Shown here piece after piece: positions 10,860 to 22,494 of a stretch of 64,000 nucleotides of DNA. This DNA comes from Isoetes taiwanensis (Eukaryota; Streptophyta; Lycopodiopsida; Isoetales; Isoetaceae): assembly GCA_021234155.1 (NCBI GenBank), contig JAJEKV010000030.1, positions 14,746,003 to 14,810,002 on the forward strand, in the 5' to 3' direction. The notes beneath the pieces were generated by a model. The model ran no database searches, was not told where the DNA came from, and saw only the letters and a list, made by a program, of their open reading frames with translations. The stretch's first letter is position 1, and every line of letters begins with the position of its first letter. The position numbers and the translations under genes were made by a program.

Positions 10860-13633
10860 TCTCTTCTTGAGACAGATGAGAGAAATTAGATCCCTCTTAT
10901 ATGCTGATCTTTATAATCTAAACCTTCAACTGAAAGACACCTGAGAAATATTGAGGAAATGGAAGCTAAGAGTGATGCCATAAAGTATAATAAGGAAATG
11001 GACTATGGTAGTTCTAAATTCTTCTTCAGAGTTGCCAATAGCAGGCTTCTTAAAAACACCAGTCAGATTCAGAATGACAATGGTTCCATGATCACTAATA
11101 ATGTTGACATCAAATGTATATTCCATGATAATTACAAGAATCTTTTTGTTGAGAAGCCAACCAGTCTGGATACTATTTCAAATGCAATAGAATTTCGAGA
11201 TTTGTTAGAGAATATTATTTCTGATTCCGTTGATGTCATGGATGATAATCTTGCTAGTCTTCCTCCGAGCAAGAAATTCTCCTCATTCTTAAAAGCTTTA
11301 ATGCGAGTAAATCATCTGGACCTGATGGTTTCCCCCTTGAATTCTACATTTATTTTTGGGATCTTTTAAAAAAGGATATTGTTGATCTTGTTCATGGATT
11401 TTAGAATGCTAATCATCTCCATCCTTCTGTATCTAGTGGCTTTATTGCTCTAGCCTCTAAAATAGATCATTCAGCATCTTTTCAAGACTGGAGGCCTATT
11501 CCCCTAAAATACTACCTACAAGTTGTGTGCCAAGATTGTAGCTTCAACAGTAAAATCTTATCTTTAGAAGAATATCAGTCAGAATCCATCTACTTTCCTT
11601 CCCAACAAATTTATATTGGATAATTATATTGCGGTCATGGAAGGGCTTCATTGGAACAAAATCTCAAATTAGAATTGTATTCTCCTAAAGTGTGATTTTA
11701 AAAGGGCATTCGACTTTGTTAGATGGGATTTTATGGACTTTTCCTTAACTAAAATGGAATTTCATTCTAAACTTAAAATGCTTATTCATGGTCTAAATCC
11801 GGTCCAATTCTGCAATTCTTATTAATGGATGTCCATCTGGCTTCTTTTCTCTTTCTCAAAGAGTGAGGCAAGAATGTCCTTTTCTTCCTCACTGTTGCTG
11901 ACATGCTCACTAGAGCAATTCTTCATTTACAGAATATTGGCAATCTCAAAGGCCTTCGGCTTCCAAATTCCCAAGACTTTCTTACCATACTTCAATATGT
12001 TGATGATACTATTTGCTTCTTGGATGCTGATTATCAAAACATTTCTCAATTTCTCAATGTCATAAAGCTTTTTTCAGCAGCTTCAGGGATTCATCTAAAT
12101 CAAGCAAAGAGTGTGATAATTGGTGACATCAATCAGGATTCCATCTCAGGTATAACTGTCCAATCCACCATGCAAGCATCTAAGATCCTAGGCATGCCAT
12201 TATCTTTGAATCCAAATATTAGAGGGCTTTGGGATCCCATCTTAACCAGAATCAAGAAAATGTTACAAAATTATATGACCGTCTCTCTTTAGTTGGTAGA
12301 ACCATTATTTCCGATTACGTTCTTGCTAGCCCTCATGTTTAATTTTCTACAGCTTTAGTTGCCCCAAAGCCATTAGGAACTATAGATGGAATGGTAGTCA
12401 TAGAGTAAACTGGGATATTGTTTATAGGCCGAAAAGGGATGAGGGTCTTAGTTGCAAAAACCTTTACTTGCACACTCATTCCCTTTAGTTTGAAAGTCCT
12501 TGAGTAATTCTATTGCTCCAGCTTCCATTTTCGTAAGATATTGGATGTCCTTGAGCTATCCCAAATGCCATCCCACGATTAATCACTTGCTTCCTGATTC
12601 AGCTTTTGTCAACCTTAAAACTGCTATAAACATTTCTCCTCTTATGTCTAATCTGCTGAAAGCTTGGAACAATGTCTCAAGTCTGTCTGATTACTCTACC
12701 ATTGGCAAACTTCATTTTATTGTGCCTATCTTCTGGTGCCCTTACTAAAAGATCATCATTATGATAATCTAGCTATTAAACACCGCAGGATTTATAAAAT
12801 GATTTGATTCAAGTATTGTCTACGTAAGAGATTTCTTTTACAATAATAGGCTGCTTTCTTGGATTAGTCTTCGAGACAAGATTAATAGCACTGCTACTGA
12901 TAAGAAAATATATTTGCATCTCAAATCTATTTTCAGCAAGAATTTCTGTAATCCTAGCCCTACTCAAAGTGATTATTTGGATTGGTATTTGAATGGCAAG
13001 AACAAACACAAAGTCAACACTGTCTATAGAGCTCTAAACAATAATAATTCTCCTTAACATGCTATGTTAAAATGGTCCATCTCAAAAGAACAATTTGGTA
13101 TCCTTTTTCATAACGTGTAGACTTCTTACTGCAGCCCCAAGATTGGCCATTTTGTTTGGCTGCTGGTTCAGGGAAGTATAAATAACCTAGCATCTATCTA
13201 GAAGAAATGACAACATTTTTGCATCTTGCCTTCTGAACTGTTTATCTGATGAAAGTATGAGCCATATCTTCTTCTCTGATAAATTAATTGGCTTCTAGGA
13301 TTGGCTACGTAATAAGTTTGGTAATTTTCACAATAATGATTTGCCCTGCTTGGTTCAAAATAACGATAAATTATAATTCAATTGCTTTCACAACATTGTG
13401 GAATATAGGGAAGTCCAAAAACAGGGTGCTTTATGGAAAGAAGAATTTTTCATTGTTTTGGATTAAATTGCATTTCTAGTTTGATTTTAAAATTATGGCC
13501 ACTATACATAAAAGAAGCACATGGGATAACATGACAAAAAGTTAAATGCTTATGGAGAATACAAGGGTTCAACCTATATGTAGTTGATTCTAATTTATTT
13601 TTCTCTGATGATTCTAGGGTATCTTGAGTTCAT
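10860..13633 (+). mobile_element. L1-like LINE, strongly decayed
   Basis: Reverse-transcriptase signatures appear in order, split over several frames. An N-terminal linker occupies 10959-11369. A block near 11485-11560 reads QDWRPIPLKYYLQVV, CDFKRAFDFVRWDFM lies near 11690-11735, and INGCPSGFFSLSQRVRQECP near 11820-11880. ILQYVDDTICFLDADYQNIS with the YVDD active site lies near 11985-12045. Further on are ASKILGMPL near 12178-12204, PKIGHFVWLL near 13137-13166 and a Cys-poor zinc-finger-like tail near 13225-13280. Stops and frameshifts are numerous, so it cannot be functional. Its right end abuts the AAGG tail of the minus-strand LINE, which suggests that the younger LINE inserted in or next to it. 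Confidence 0.83.
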
Positions 13634-13979
13634 AAGGAAGGAAGGAAGGAAGGAAGGAAGGAAGGAAGGAAGGAAGGAAGGAAGGAAGGAAGGAAGGAAG
13701 GAAGGAAGGAAGGAAGGAAGGAAGAAGGAAGGAAGGGAAGGAAGGAAGGAAGGAAGGAAGGAAGGAAGGAAGGAAGGAAGGAAGGAAGGAAGGAAGGAAG
13801 GAAGGAAGGAAGGAAGGAAGGAAGGAAGGAAGGAAGGAAGGAAGGAAGGAAGGAAGGAAGGAAGGAAGGAAGGAAGGAAGGAAGGAAGGAAGGAAGGAAG
13901 GAAGGAAGGAAGGAAGGAAGGGAAGGGAAGGAAGGAAGGAAGGAAGGAAGGAAGGAAGAAGAAGGAAGGAAGGAAGGAA
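13634..13979. repeat. (AAGG)n microsatellite, 346 bp
   Basis: About 85 units of AAGG with only a handful of interruptions (GAAGAAGG, GGGAAGG). It lies immediately next to the 3' end of the minus-strand LINE that begins at 13980. On the LINE sense strand it is a (CCTT)n tail, so it probably grew from the tail added at insertion. Long KEGR and LPSF repeat ORFs across it are artefacts. Confidence 0.95.
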
Positions 13980-15748
13980 TTTATTTTTTATCGTCCACTT
14001 GAGACGAATCTGTCTATGGGACCCAATACAAAAGTGCAAAGAAGTGGATTACTACCCGGATTAAAACCCTCACTCAAGGGTTTTCGAGGGAAAACCCTGG
14101 CAGCATCACCACACAAACGCTCCAATATACAAAATGCAAAAAATACAAAAAATATATACACTCATGTACCGTGACCAGTGACGTGCCCGATCACCGAAGC
14201 CAGAGGGGGCAAAGGTGGGCTCGCAGATTCAAGACTCTGAATGTATGACCCCGTGAGCACGTGATCTTGGTCTTCATCGAAATGTAGGGGGCAAGTCCTA
14301 CGCATTTTAAGGGAACGATTCGCCCGGACTGGATCAATGCCGGAAACTCGAAAGTGTGAGACTCATCCTCAATGGCACCCATTTGGCAAAGATCGACAAA
14401 GCCATCTGGCGGGGCTCCCAATCCACCTCGCCTGCCTCTCGATCGCGAAGATGATGGGCACATGTGCGAATGGGAGGCAATGAGTCTGGGGCTTTTAAGG
14501 CGCGGGAACGCAGAGCCTGGGGCCCCGGCCAACGCTGGGTTGATATTGCTCCGTAATGGGCCGTTTGACCTGCTCGGAGCCGCCGGATCCCGAGCTTGCC
14601 AAGGAAGCAAGCATCCAGTACTCCATGGTATCGTCACGACGGCCTCCTCGCGTGTCCACCACTGCGACGACCACGTGCTCCCGCACGTTCCATCCGGCGA
14701 ATCCATCGATCTCTTATCCCTCAGGGCCCGAACGCGGCGGGCCCATTGCCAGGCCAGAAGCCCGGTCGGAGGCCAGCATCACCTATATTATCCACTCACG
14801 AAAATAGACGATGTGTCACATCAGCGGGTCAGCCGCTGAAGCGGCAAAATCCAGTTTCTGCAGCTATAACTGATAGAGGACGGTTTCACCCCGCGCCCGT
14901 GCAAAAAAATGCCTTCGCACCTACTCCAAGTCATTCCTGTGTCGCCAAAGAGACGACCGCCCCAAACCTCACCGATGGCATGGACAAGCTCGACCATCGC
15001 CTTTAAATGATGTGATGATGGCCCCAATCATAAAGCTCGGTGCGGTGACCTTGTTACGCATGGCATAAAGCGCTTCCCGGCTGTTTGTCACATGGCGGAT
15101 GGGCCCCAACGAGCGCCGGAGGGGAACTCCACCCCTAGGTACCCCAGCAGGTGGCGTGACCTCCACAGCCGGCCCCTATATGTGAGTGCAGGGGAGGGGG
15201 GGTGGGGTGAAGAGGATATGAGAACCACCACGTGTGGCGGATTCACGCCGCATGTCTATAGCCCTGCAATGTGCTAGGGCATCCATATGAGACCGCATAG
15301 CTTCGGGTGTGGGCCTGAAGGTCACATCGTCCGCGATAGATGAGCCTACGGATGACACGGTAAAAAGTCGATGCCATCCCCCAATGCTTTCTAGCCGCAG
15401 GGGCTCTAACTGGTCAATGTAGAGGCCAAAAAGTGTTGGTGAGAGGGGCAGCCCTGCAGAACCCCGATACCACCGGTGAATGCTTGGCCCATCTACCGCA
15501 TCCCGCCAAAACAACTCTATACAACTGTATATGGCATTCTCACGAGGCGGGCGGCGAGCCGGTTGATTGCCAGTCTAGCCCATAGCTTTTCCCGGGGACA
15601 GATCAAAAGCCCTCGAAGTCCACAAAGCAACAATACAAGTCATGCCGGATGGTTTCGACCGCTTTCGATTACCCGCAGTAAAAAGATATGGTCAATCGTT
15701 GAGTGGCAGGGTCTAAAGCCTGCTTGTGTGAGGGCTCGCACATCTGCT

Positions 15749-15949
15749 TGTAATGAACAAGGAACAAGAGACGCATCCATGAAGAGAGCACAAAGTACCT
15801 AAACTACATCTCTTATTCCAAGTTAACAAAAATGTACAACATTGTGGTCTTTGTCCATGTGAAAAGACATGAACCAAAAGACACGTATAAAAGTACTGTA
15901 CAAATACATGTATAAATGTATATCTCGTTTTGTCCTAAGGTTCCTTACA
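15749..15949 (-). repeat. 3' LTR (201 bp)
   Basis: Left-hand LTR on the plus strand, which is the 3' LTR of this minus-strand element. It runs from TGTAATGAAC to GGTTCCTTACA and matches the other copy at every position I compared. Confidence 0.95.
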
Positions 15950-17345
15950 TTCTCTCCGACTTAAAAAAGACAATGTCCTCATTGTCAGTCCATGTCTTCA
16001 AGTCTGAAGAGTTCCCAAGAGTTCGTCCAGAATCTCAGGATAAACATCTTCCTCATATAGCATGTGCTTAGAGAAAGTCTTCATTCCCATATAGAGTCTT
16101 CAACAGGATTAAGTCTTCAACACCTTCATCGTCTGAGGGGTTGTCTTGAATCGTAGAACCTTATTTGTTTATACTTAAATTTCTTTATGGCCAATCTTGT
16201 TGTATCCAAAGATAAGTTTTAAATTAGCTTTTGGACTATGTGAATAAAAATCACCAAACCTTCTCTCTCTCATAAATGATGTCAAGCATCTTAGAGGCAT
16301 CATACAACTTCATATTTAAAAGTTGTCATGAACTTAGTCCTTAAGAGTAGTAGAGATTTCACTACCCAGTCGACCATCTCATCATGAGACTCGCCAACCA
16401 ATTTCATAGACTAACTATAGACAGTTAGTTAGAACACCATTGCCAAAGCGATGGCTAGTGTGAGTGTCTTGTGAGAAGGTTCTTAGTGTCGTGTTGAAAC
16501 ATTAAGACTTCAAGTCTCGACACATCAAACAACTCTAGAATTGATCTTTAAAAGATCATGTTCATATGTGGCCAACATGTTGTCAATCCACAAGTTCTTG
16601 TATCTTAATAAAACACAATCTAAATTGCGTTCTTAGATGGTATAAAAGTAAACTGTATCCTTAAAAGAACCTTGGGTAAATGTCATCTTGCCCAGATGTC
16701 CTCATACGCTTTGCAAATTGTTTTGCAAAAGCATATGCTCTTAGTCTTAACATATTTATTGCCAATGTGCCTTATAATTTTCCTTAGGTTCTTAGCGTGA
16801 AGGACCATAGGGTTACAATCTTATTTAAAGAAATTTTCCTTTTGAATATGTCCTTTTAAGAAATAGGGTAATTTTTCTTGTTAAGATAATCTTAAAATCC
16901 CTGTAGGAACTTGTCTTAATGGATTTTATGTTCTTATGTTCTCGAAACATGTCTTAAGGGATTTATAAAAAATCCCATAGTGTTAAAAGCTACATGCGTG
17001 CTTGTTTCATTGTCTTAACGGATTTTTTAAAAAAATCCCATATTCTTGCTCTTAAAATCCACGAAATTTGTCTTAGCGGATTTAAAAACAAATCTTATAA
17101 GGGTGGCTCCCCATTAGCATCAGACCCGAGTTTCAGACCCTTTCCATGCCAACAATCACAGGCATAGCAAATAAAGACCCATTCCTATTTGCAATGGCAT
17201 TTCTTACCTGTTGCCTTCCGGTGAGAGAGCAGTGAACCCTAAAAAGCATTGAGATAGCCGGTTTGAATGCGCAGGAGAACTGGAAGCCGTTTGGATTCAT
17301 CCTAAACGACAAACTCCAAGACAAAACGACAAACTCCAGGACAAA

Positions 17346-17507
17346 CTCAATTTTTCAGATGCAGTGATGGTGCATCTGAAAATTTTGCCGGATATGGTGC
17401 CATCTCACCCCAGTCGAGTTCCGATACTCAATTTTTCAGATGCAGTGATGGTGCATCTGAAAATTTTGCCGGATATGGTGCCATCTCACCCCAGTCGAGT
17501 TCCGATA
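17346..17507. repeat. 81-bp exact tandem duplication inside the LTR element
   Basis: Two head-to-tail copies (17346-17426 and 17427-17507) start CTCAATTTTTCAGATGCAGT and end GTTCCGATA, with no visible differences. A plus-strand ORF through it is a by-product. Confidence 0.9.
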
Positions 17508-17567
17508 GAAGCAATGGGAATGGCAAATCTCGTAGTTGAGATTGCCATGTGGCACAGGAACTCCGGT

Positions 17568-17641
17568 AAAAGACCTAATGGAGATGGGCCCTAAGTGCTT
17601 GTTTAAAAGACCTAATGGAGATGGGCCCTAAGTGCTTGTTT
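17568..17641. repeat. 37-bp exact tandem duplication inside the LTR element
   Basis: Two copies begin AAAAGACCTAATGGAGATGG and end TGCTTGTTT. It lies 60 bp from the 81-bp duplication, so two independent perfect duplications are close together. Confidence 0.88.
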
Positions 17642-17800
17642 TCTTAGCGGATTTATAAAAAAAATCCCATAATGTTTGTTTCATGAGAGGATCGAACCTC
17701 AAAATCGTGAATTGCCATTCTTAATTCTTATCTAACAAGATAAACTCCTCAAGCAATATAAATTAAAAATTTAAATTTATCTTACCTTTTACTTTTCCTT

Positions 17801-18271
17801 TTATTTCTTTTCGGCATGACGTTCAGGGAAGCGTGGCGGCAGGACACATTTGCAAGCTGAACAACTGAACCTGTTTTCCAGGTCTGCTCCATATCCTCCG
17901 TTACTGTTTTTCAATTGCTGTGGTAAGAGCCGAGTCATGGCCCCGTCTGCAAATCTTAAGATGCTTGGGCTAATTCCGTTATGGTTGAGGGCCGTATGAA
18001 AAGTAGCGGAGTGAATAGAGGCACATGGAATGCGAAGAAGAGGTGCCATAGCCATGGCCTTCAAGTTCTTCAGCCTCTGCTTCCTCAGCTTTGGTGACCC
18101 AAAAGGTCGGCTTGGGTTTGGAGCTCTTTTGGCGCTGATTTCGTGAAACAGGGCTCCACTTGAAGCTTCAACAAAGCTTTTCCAGGCCATTTGGCGAGGA
18201 TCTGGAGGCAAAAATGAAGATCCGGAAGAAGATTTTGAAGGGGTCTTCAAGTCCGTCCATATTCTTACCAA
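17801..18271 (-). CDS. Unrecognised 156-codon ORF in the LTR element
   Basis: This open frame is on the sense strand of the LTR element, about 680 bp downstream of the primer-binding site, where gag would normally be. The product is basic and Ser/Pro/Arg-rich, with a KLRKQRLKNLKAMAMAP stretch and a late CSACKCVLPPRF segment containing three Cys. It lacks a CCHC zinc knuckle and any gag motif I know. It could be a remnant of gag, a captured host-gene piece, or a chance frame. I do not assign a function. Confidence 0.3.
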   Translation of the reverse strand: MVRIWTDLKTPSKSSSGSSFLPPDPRQMAWKSFVEASSGALFHEISAKRAPNPSRPFGSPKLRKQRLKNLKAMAMAPLLRIPCASIHSATFHTALNHNGISPSILRFADGAMTRLLPQQLKNSNGGYGADLENRFSCSACKCVLPPRFPERHAEKK

Positions 18272-18936
18272 TCTTAATCCTCTTCGACAGATGAAAAGCA
18301 GCCGATCGGTTCCGGTTCTTTACATTCAAGTCTGGCCCTAAATTGCTTCTGGCTGCTCTAAACTGGCCGAAACCTATTTCTTTTGGAAACCGGGGGTTTC
18401 TTGCAAGAGTTCTAAAATTCTTAATCGATTCTTGCCCTGCAGATTATCTTTTATCATAGAGGAAAAATCGGTATTTCTTAATTGATTTTTGTCACGGGGG
18501 CATCTGGATTTTTTGTCACAAATACAGATTTCTTATTCTGGCTCTTTCAAATTTTTGTATTCTTGTTCTTCATAAATTTCAGATTTCTTATTCTTATTTT
18601 CTTCGAATTTTCTTGCAGGAAATGGATTTCCTTACTCTTATATCCTTTGGATTTTCCTACATAAAATGGATTTCTTCTCTTATTTCCTTCAAATTTTCTT
18701 ATAAGAGAACGGATTCCTTGAATGGGAATGGGTTTCTTATTCTTATTGTTGCTTCTTACTCTTATGTCCATTCCTGGTACTTATGCTTTCCTTTAAGGTT
18801 TCTTATAGCAGTTTAATTCTCACTTCCTTGTGCTTTGCTTATATAATTAGTTCTTAGAATAAAGCAAATGGAAGCAAGATGCGCACCTTGTTTTATGGTT
18901 TCCGTCCTCTTCGTAAAATGCCTTTGGATCGTTATT

Positions 18937-18948
18937 GCTCTGATACCA
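18937..18948 (-). promoter_or_regulatory. tRNA-iMet primer-binding site of the LTR element
   Basis: On the minus strand it reads TGGTATCAGAGC, the complement of the 3' end of plant initiator tRNA-Met. It lies two bases from the 5' LTR and fixes the orientation of the element. Confidence 0.93.
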
Positions 18949-18950
18949 TA

Positions 18951-19151
18951 TGTAATGAACAAGGAACAAGAGACGCATCCATGAAGAGAGCACAAAGTAC
19001 CTAAACTACATCTCTTATTCCAAGTTAACAAAAATGTACAACATTGTGGTCTTTGTCCATGTGAAAAGACATGAACCAAAAGACACGTATAAAAGTACTG
19101 TACAAATACATGTATAAATGTATATCTCGTTTTGTCCTAAGGTTCCTTACA
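18951..19151 (-). repeat. 5' LTR (201 bp)
   Basis: Second copy of the 201-bp LTR. On the minus strand it is followed by the primer-binding site, so it is the 5' LTR and should contain the promoter. Its outer edge is flanked by CTGCT at 19152-19156. Confidence 0.95.
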
Positions 19152-20850
19152 CTGCTGCCTCTGCCCAGCGAGTCAGCTGCTGCTTGAGAATGCCAGCCAA
19201 CAGTTTGGCAAATACTGAACTGACCATGATCGTCCGGTAATTGGCCGAACAGTGTGGGTCGCCTGCCTTGTGAATGGGGACAACCCTGCTTGTGGTCCAT
19301 TGTCGGGGGAAACCTTCCTGTAATGCTCTGTTGAATAGGGCAGTGAGGATCGGCACCAGCGGCTCCCCTGCCCATTTGAGTAACTCGGCCTGCATACCAT
19401 CGAGGTCAGCTGCCTTCCCATTAGCCAGCCGTTGCAGGCCCTCCACAACATCCTCCTCCGCGAGAACCAATGGGGGGCCATCTTGTGGGGATATGGACGT
19501 ACGCGTCCCTGGTGGGTCATAGAGCTGCCGCAGAGTACTGTTTACACCGCCCGAGAGTGTGATGTCCCCTCAGAGTCGGGCCGGCCTTCGGCACTTCAAG
19601 GCCAAAGTTGTTCGAGGATGAGGTCCGAAGAAGCCGCACATCTCCTCGATGTTCGGCGGTACCGCTTTTTGTGTCCTTCGGGGATGGGCGTTGTAATTGT
19701 AGGGTGGCCTGGTAATGGATCTGATCCGGATTTGAAAGCCGGGCGCTATGTTTTTACACTCCGGTGATCAAACCACCGTTACGCGGAAATTAGCCAGCCG
19801 CCCTCGCGCTTAACGGGGAGGGGGTCTCGCCAAAGCACTCGTCCTACGTGATCCCCGCAATAGCCTATTCAACCGGGTCTGTGGGCCGTTTAGTGGGGGG
19901 GTCCCACTGGCCGGGCGTACCCATGAGCATCTTGGCCCTCCTCCGCACGCTCATAATCCACTACAAACCAGGATGGCGAGGGTCGGGTATAGTGGGGGTT
20001 CCGTGGGTTGCCAAACCATGTCCAAATAAAGTGGGAGGTGATCTCGAAGTCGACCTTCTCATCCCATCCGCTTGCGCCCACCCCTAAAACGATCGATGAG
20101 ATGCATATCTGCGCAGCCTACGAGCACATAGTCCACCACACTAGACCTCCCCCGGGATTGTCCCGCCCGCGGTGTGCACTTTACAGAAGCTGCCACCGTG
20201 GATGTGCCATTGCAAATTATCAAAAAGTCAAAAATACCACATAGCAGAGTGCCGTTCACAAAGCGAAAGGACATGGCCACCATCCGATCCTCGCGGGCGG
20301 GTTGCCTCTCCCGGACGAGTCGGCAGACATCGCTGAGGGGGTCAAGTCTCATGGGCTGCTCTACTCGTCTCGTGCATTGAAATCTCCAAGAAGGACGACT
20401 CTACCCAACCAAGCAGGCCGGCCAGAGGTCATCATATAGATCGATTAAGGGTCCATCCTATCTCGCACGGAGTGGTCATGAGAAGGTGCTTTCGCGAGGG
20501 AGGAAATAACAAAGCGCCGTAAGAAGAGGGTTGCCACCGGTATTATGCACATGAACCCACAAGTACCTGCCAGGGTCCGCCTCTGTTTTCCGAGGGTAAC
20601 CGGTGTGCCAAGGTTGTCCTGTGGCTAGAGCAAGCAACCCCACCATGACCCTCCGCCCCAGACATGTATTGAAGACCGAGAAATGTTGGTAACCCTGCCA
20701 GATCGTAGCTCAGGCTCAAAGATGCTCCCATGTTCCAATGAGAAAGATGAGATCCATATCGACCGCCACGGAGTTGAGACCGCCCCTTCTTCGCCAAGGG
20801 AAGCCTCGACAATTCCATGAGACCACCCTCGAGGCACACCCTATTTGTCG

Positions 20851-22494
20851 CAGCTAGTGGGTATGCGCACCGAGTCGAAGTGTGGAGGACTCCGAAGCGT
20901 AATGAAAGGAGAAGTAGATGGAGCTGGAGGCATGTGGCCGAGAGGGCGGGTCGGAGAGAGAGCGTGATTAGGGAGCATGAGAAGGGGGCTGGTAGAGAAG
21001 CTTGCTGTGCCACGCTCACCGCGGATTGGGCTGCTGGGTCCGCAGCGCAAGAGCGTCGGGCGGAAAATGTGCATCTTGCCCCAACCAATCCTCGCGGGCA
21101 CCCCTTGGTGGCGGATGCCTCTGACCCTCGACAAGCTCCTTGTCTGCGTGCCTCCCACAGGCGGGTGTGAGGTCCCGGCCCACGTATTGTGGACGCCCCC
21201 TTCAAAGATCTTGCCCCCGGGCGCAATATGGTATCACGCACTCCGCATCCGCGAACCGAATATAACAATGTTACGAGTCGGGCCGCCGAGCTTCATGGCG
21301 GGCTGCTCTGAAAATGTGAACTCGCCAGTGAATGTCATCCGACGAGAATGTGTGTTCTGATGTTGTGGCCGGTGACTCTCCCTCCTTCTTCCTGCATGCC
21401 CCGGACTACCGTGATTGTGGCCTCCATCCAAGCTTTTGGAGTTCTCTGGCGGCCATGGGTCAAAGGTGGGGGCGAGGGCGTGGCCTCAGCGGGGTGGTGG
21501 TGAGCTGGGATGGCGTGGGAGCTGCTTCTTTGCTTGGCCATCTCTACATGCACCTTCTTGTGAGTAACTATGAACCTCGGTGAGAGACCACGACCACAAT
21601 ACATGGATGGGCGCGCAACCCTTGGGCTCCAGGCTCACGAGAGTGGCGGCGTGCTTGAGCCCCGGCCTGGGCGTCCGGAGGCCCAGGCTTCTTTGCTTGA
21701 TCGTCTGAGGAGCAGGGCTGTGGTTCCCGTATGCTCAGGCTGCTCAAGCTCCCCATGCCATGGTGGTGGCTTCTCAACCTCGACTGCCGAGACCACGGTG
21801 ACCATCGTCTCATGCATTGCAGCTCCCTCTCCGTGTCATGGTGTCCCTGGTGATGAACCACGAGTCTAAGGGCAACTGCATGTCGGCCCGCAGCTCCTGC
21901 TGGCCTTGTTGCCGCTCGTGTGCTGTGCCAAGGCCATCTTCTACGCGGCTTGCAGCGGGTCTCCCGTGCCCGGTGATGCGTTCTTCTCGGAATTTCAGCT
22001 TGCCTTCTCGAAAGCACATGGGTGCCAAGGACTCCATCTTCCACCGCCATGCCAGCCCAAAGGGTATTGTTAGCCTTACGCGGCATCAAGTAGCCTCCAC
22101 GCCAGCTTTGACGGCTCCACCGCGCGAGGCGAGTTCCCTGGGGTCCGAAGTAATCAATCCCTTCCCAATGCTGGTCACGCTACTGAGGGGGCCTTTAGCC
22201 TTAGCCCGAGCCTCCTTCATGGAGGATGACTCTCCCGTGGTCCATGATGGCTGATTTCAGACCGCTTATGTAAGGCCCCCTTTGGTTTTCCTAGGTCGGC
22301 CCATCTTCCGCGCCATGACCGGCGGGTGCACGCCACGCCAAGGTTTAGGCTATGGCGGGCGGTCGATCCGCAGCAGGCTAGGCAAAACAGTGTATAGGCC
22401 GGCCATGCTAGGCAAGGCCAAGAGGCGCTTGGTTGAGCTATGGCGAAAAGTCGCAAATGTTGAGCCTAGCTCAACATTATTGTGTGGCCGACTT
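20851..22494. other. GC-rich stretch, probable 5' part of the LINE
   Basis: High GC continues seamlessly from the LINE endonuclease region up to about 22.3 kb. Long ORFs occur in all frames (for example 20543-21268 minus and 21568-22089 minus), which is expected from GC richness alone. I find no RRM, zinc knuckle or other ORF1 motif. The assignment to the LINE rests only on composition and adjacency. Confidence 0.35.

Larger units (their letters stand above)
15749..19151 (-). mobile_element. Non-autonomous LTR retrotransposon, apparently very recent
   Basis: Two 201-bp LTRs (15749-15949 and 18951-19151) begin TGTAATG and end CCTTACA and appear identical base for base. The 5-bp direct repeat CTGCT flanks the element (15744-15748 and 19152-19156). 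A primer-binding site complementary to initiator tRNA-Met lies at 18937-18948, inside the right LTR, so transcription runs on the minus strand. A purine-rich tract (GTCGGAGAGAA on the minus strand) abuts the left LTR. The 3.0-kb interior has no gag, protease, integrase or RT that I can recognise, so mobilisation must depend on another element. It sits inside the RT region of the minus-strand LINE. Confidence 0.95.
13980..20850 (-). mobile_element. LINE with EN and RT domains, split by an LTR element
   Basis: Read on the minus strand from right to left. An endonuclease region includes LLGDFNAR near 20371-20394 and GRSSVVDYVLVGCAD near 20110-20155. RT fingers at 19147-19470 read VVEGLQRLANGKAADLDGMQ and ANYRTIMVSSVFAKLLAGIL. 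The RT is then interrupted by the LTR element at 15749-19151 and resumes with THTQAGFRPCHSTIDH near 15690-15740. The palm follows with GLPLSPTLFGLYIDQL and SIADDVTF (15300-15450). Stops and frameshifts are frequent. The 3' end carries a hairpin (AGAC...GTCT, 14003-14017 region) just before the CCTT tail. The segment is markedly GC-rich. The 5' end is uncertain; 20.85-22.5 kb may be its ORF1/5' part. Confidence 0.85.

Noticed and set aside
13584-14174. Long ORFs of repeated KEGR and LPSF
   Set aside because: They are translations of the AAGG microsatellite; a tetranucleotide repeat read in threes gives an endless open frame with no biological meaning.
17364-17594. 76-codon plus-strand ORF with an internal repeat
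   Set aside because: It reads through the exact 81-bp tandem duplication of the LTR element, on the antisense strand.
20543-21268. 241-codon minus-strand ORF
   Set aside because: It lies in GC-rich LINE DNA where stops are rare in every frame. The real endonuclease signal is in fragments of other frames, and this frame has no domain.
21568-22254. Overlapping ORFs of 75-173 codons on both strands
   Set aside because: GC-rich composition alone explains them; they overlap in several frames and none carries a recognisable motif.
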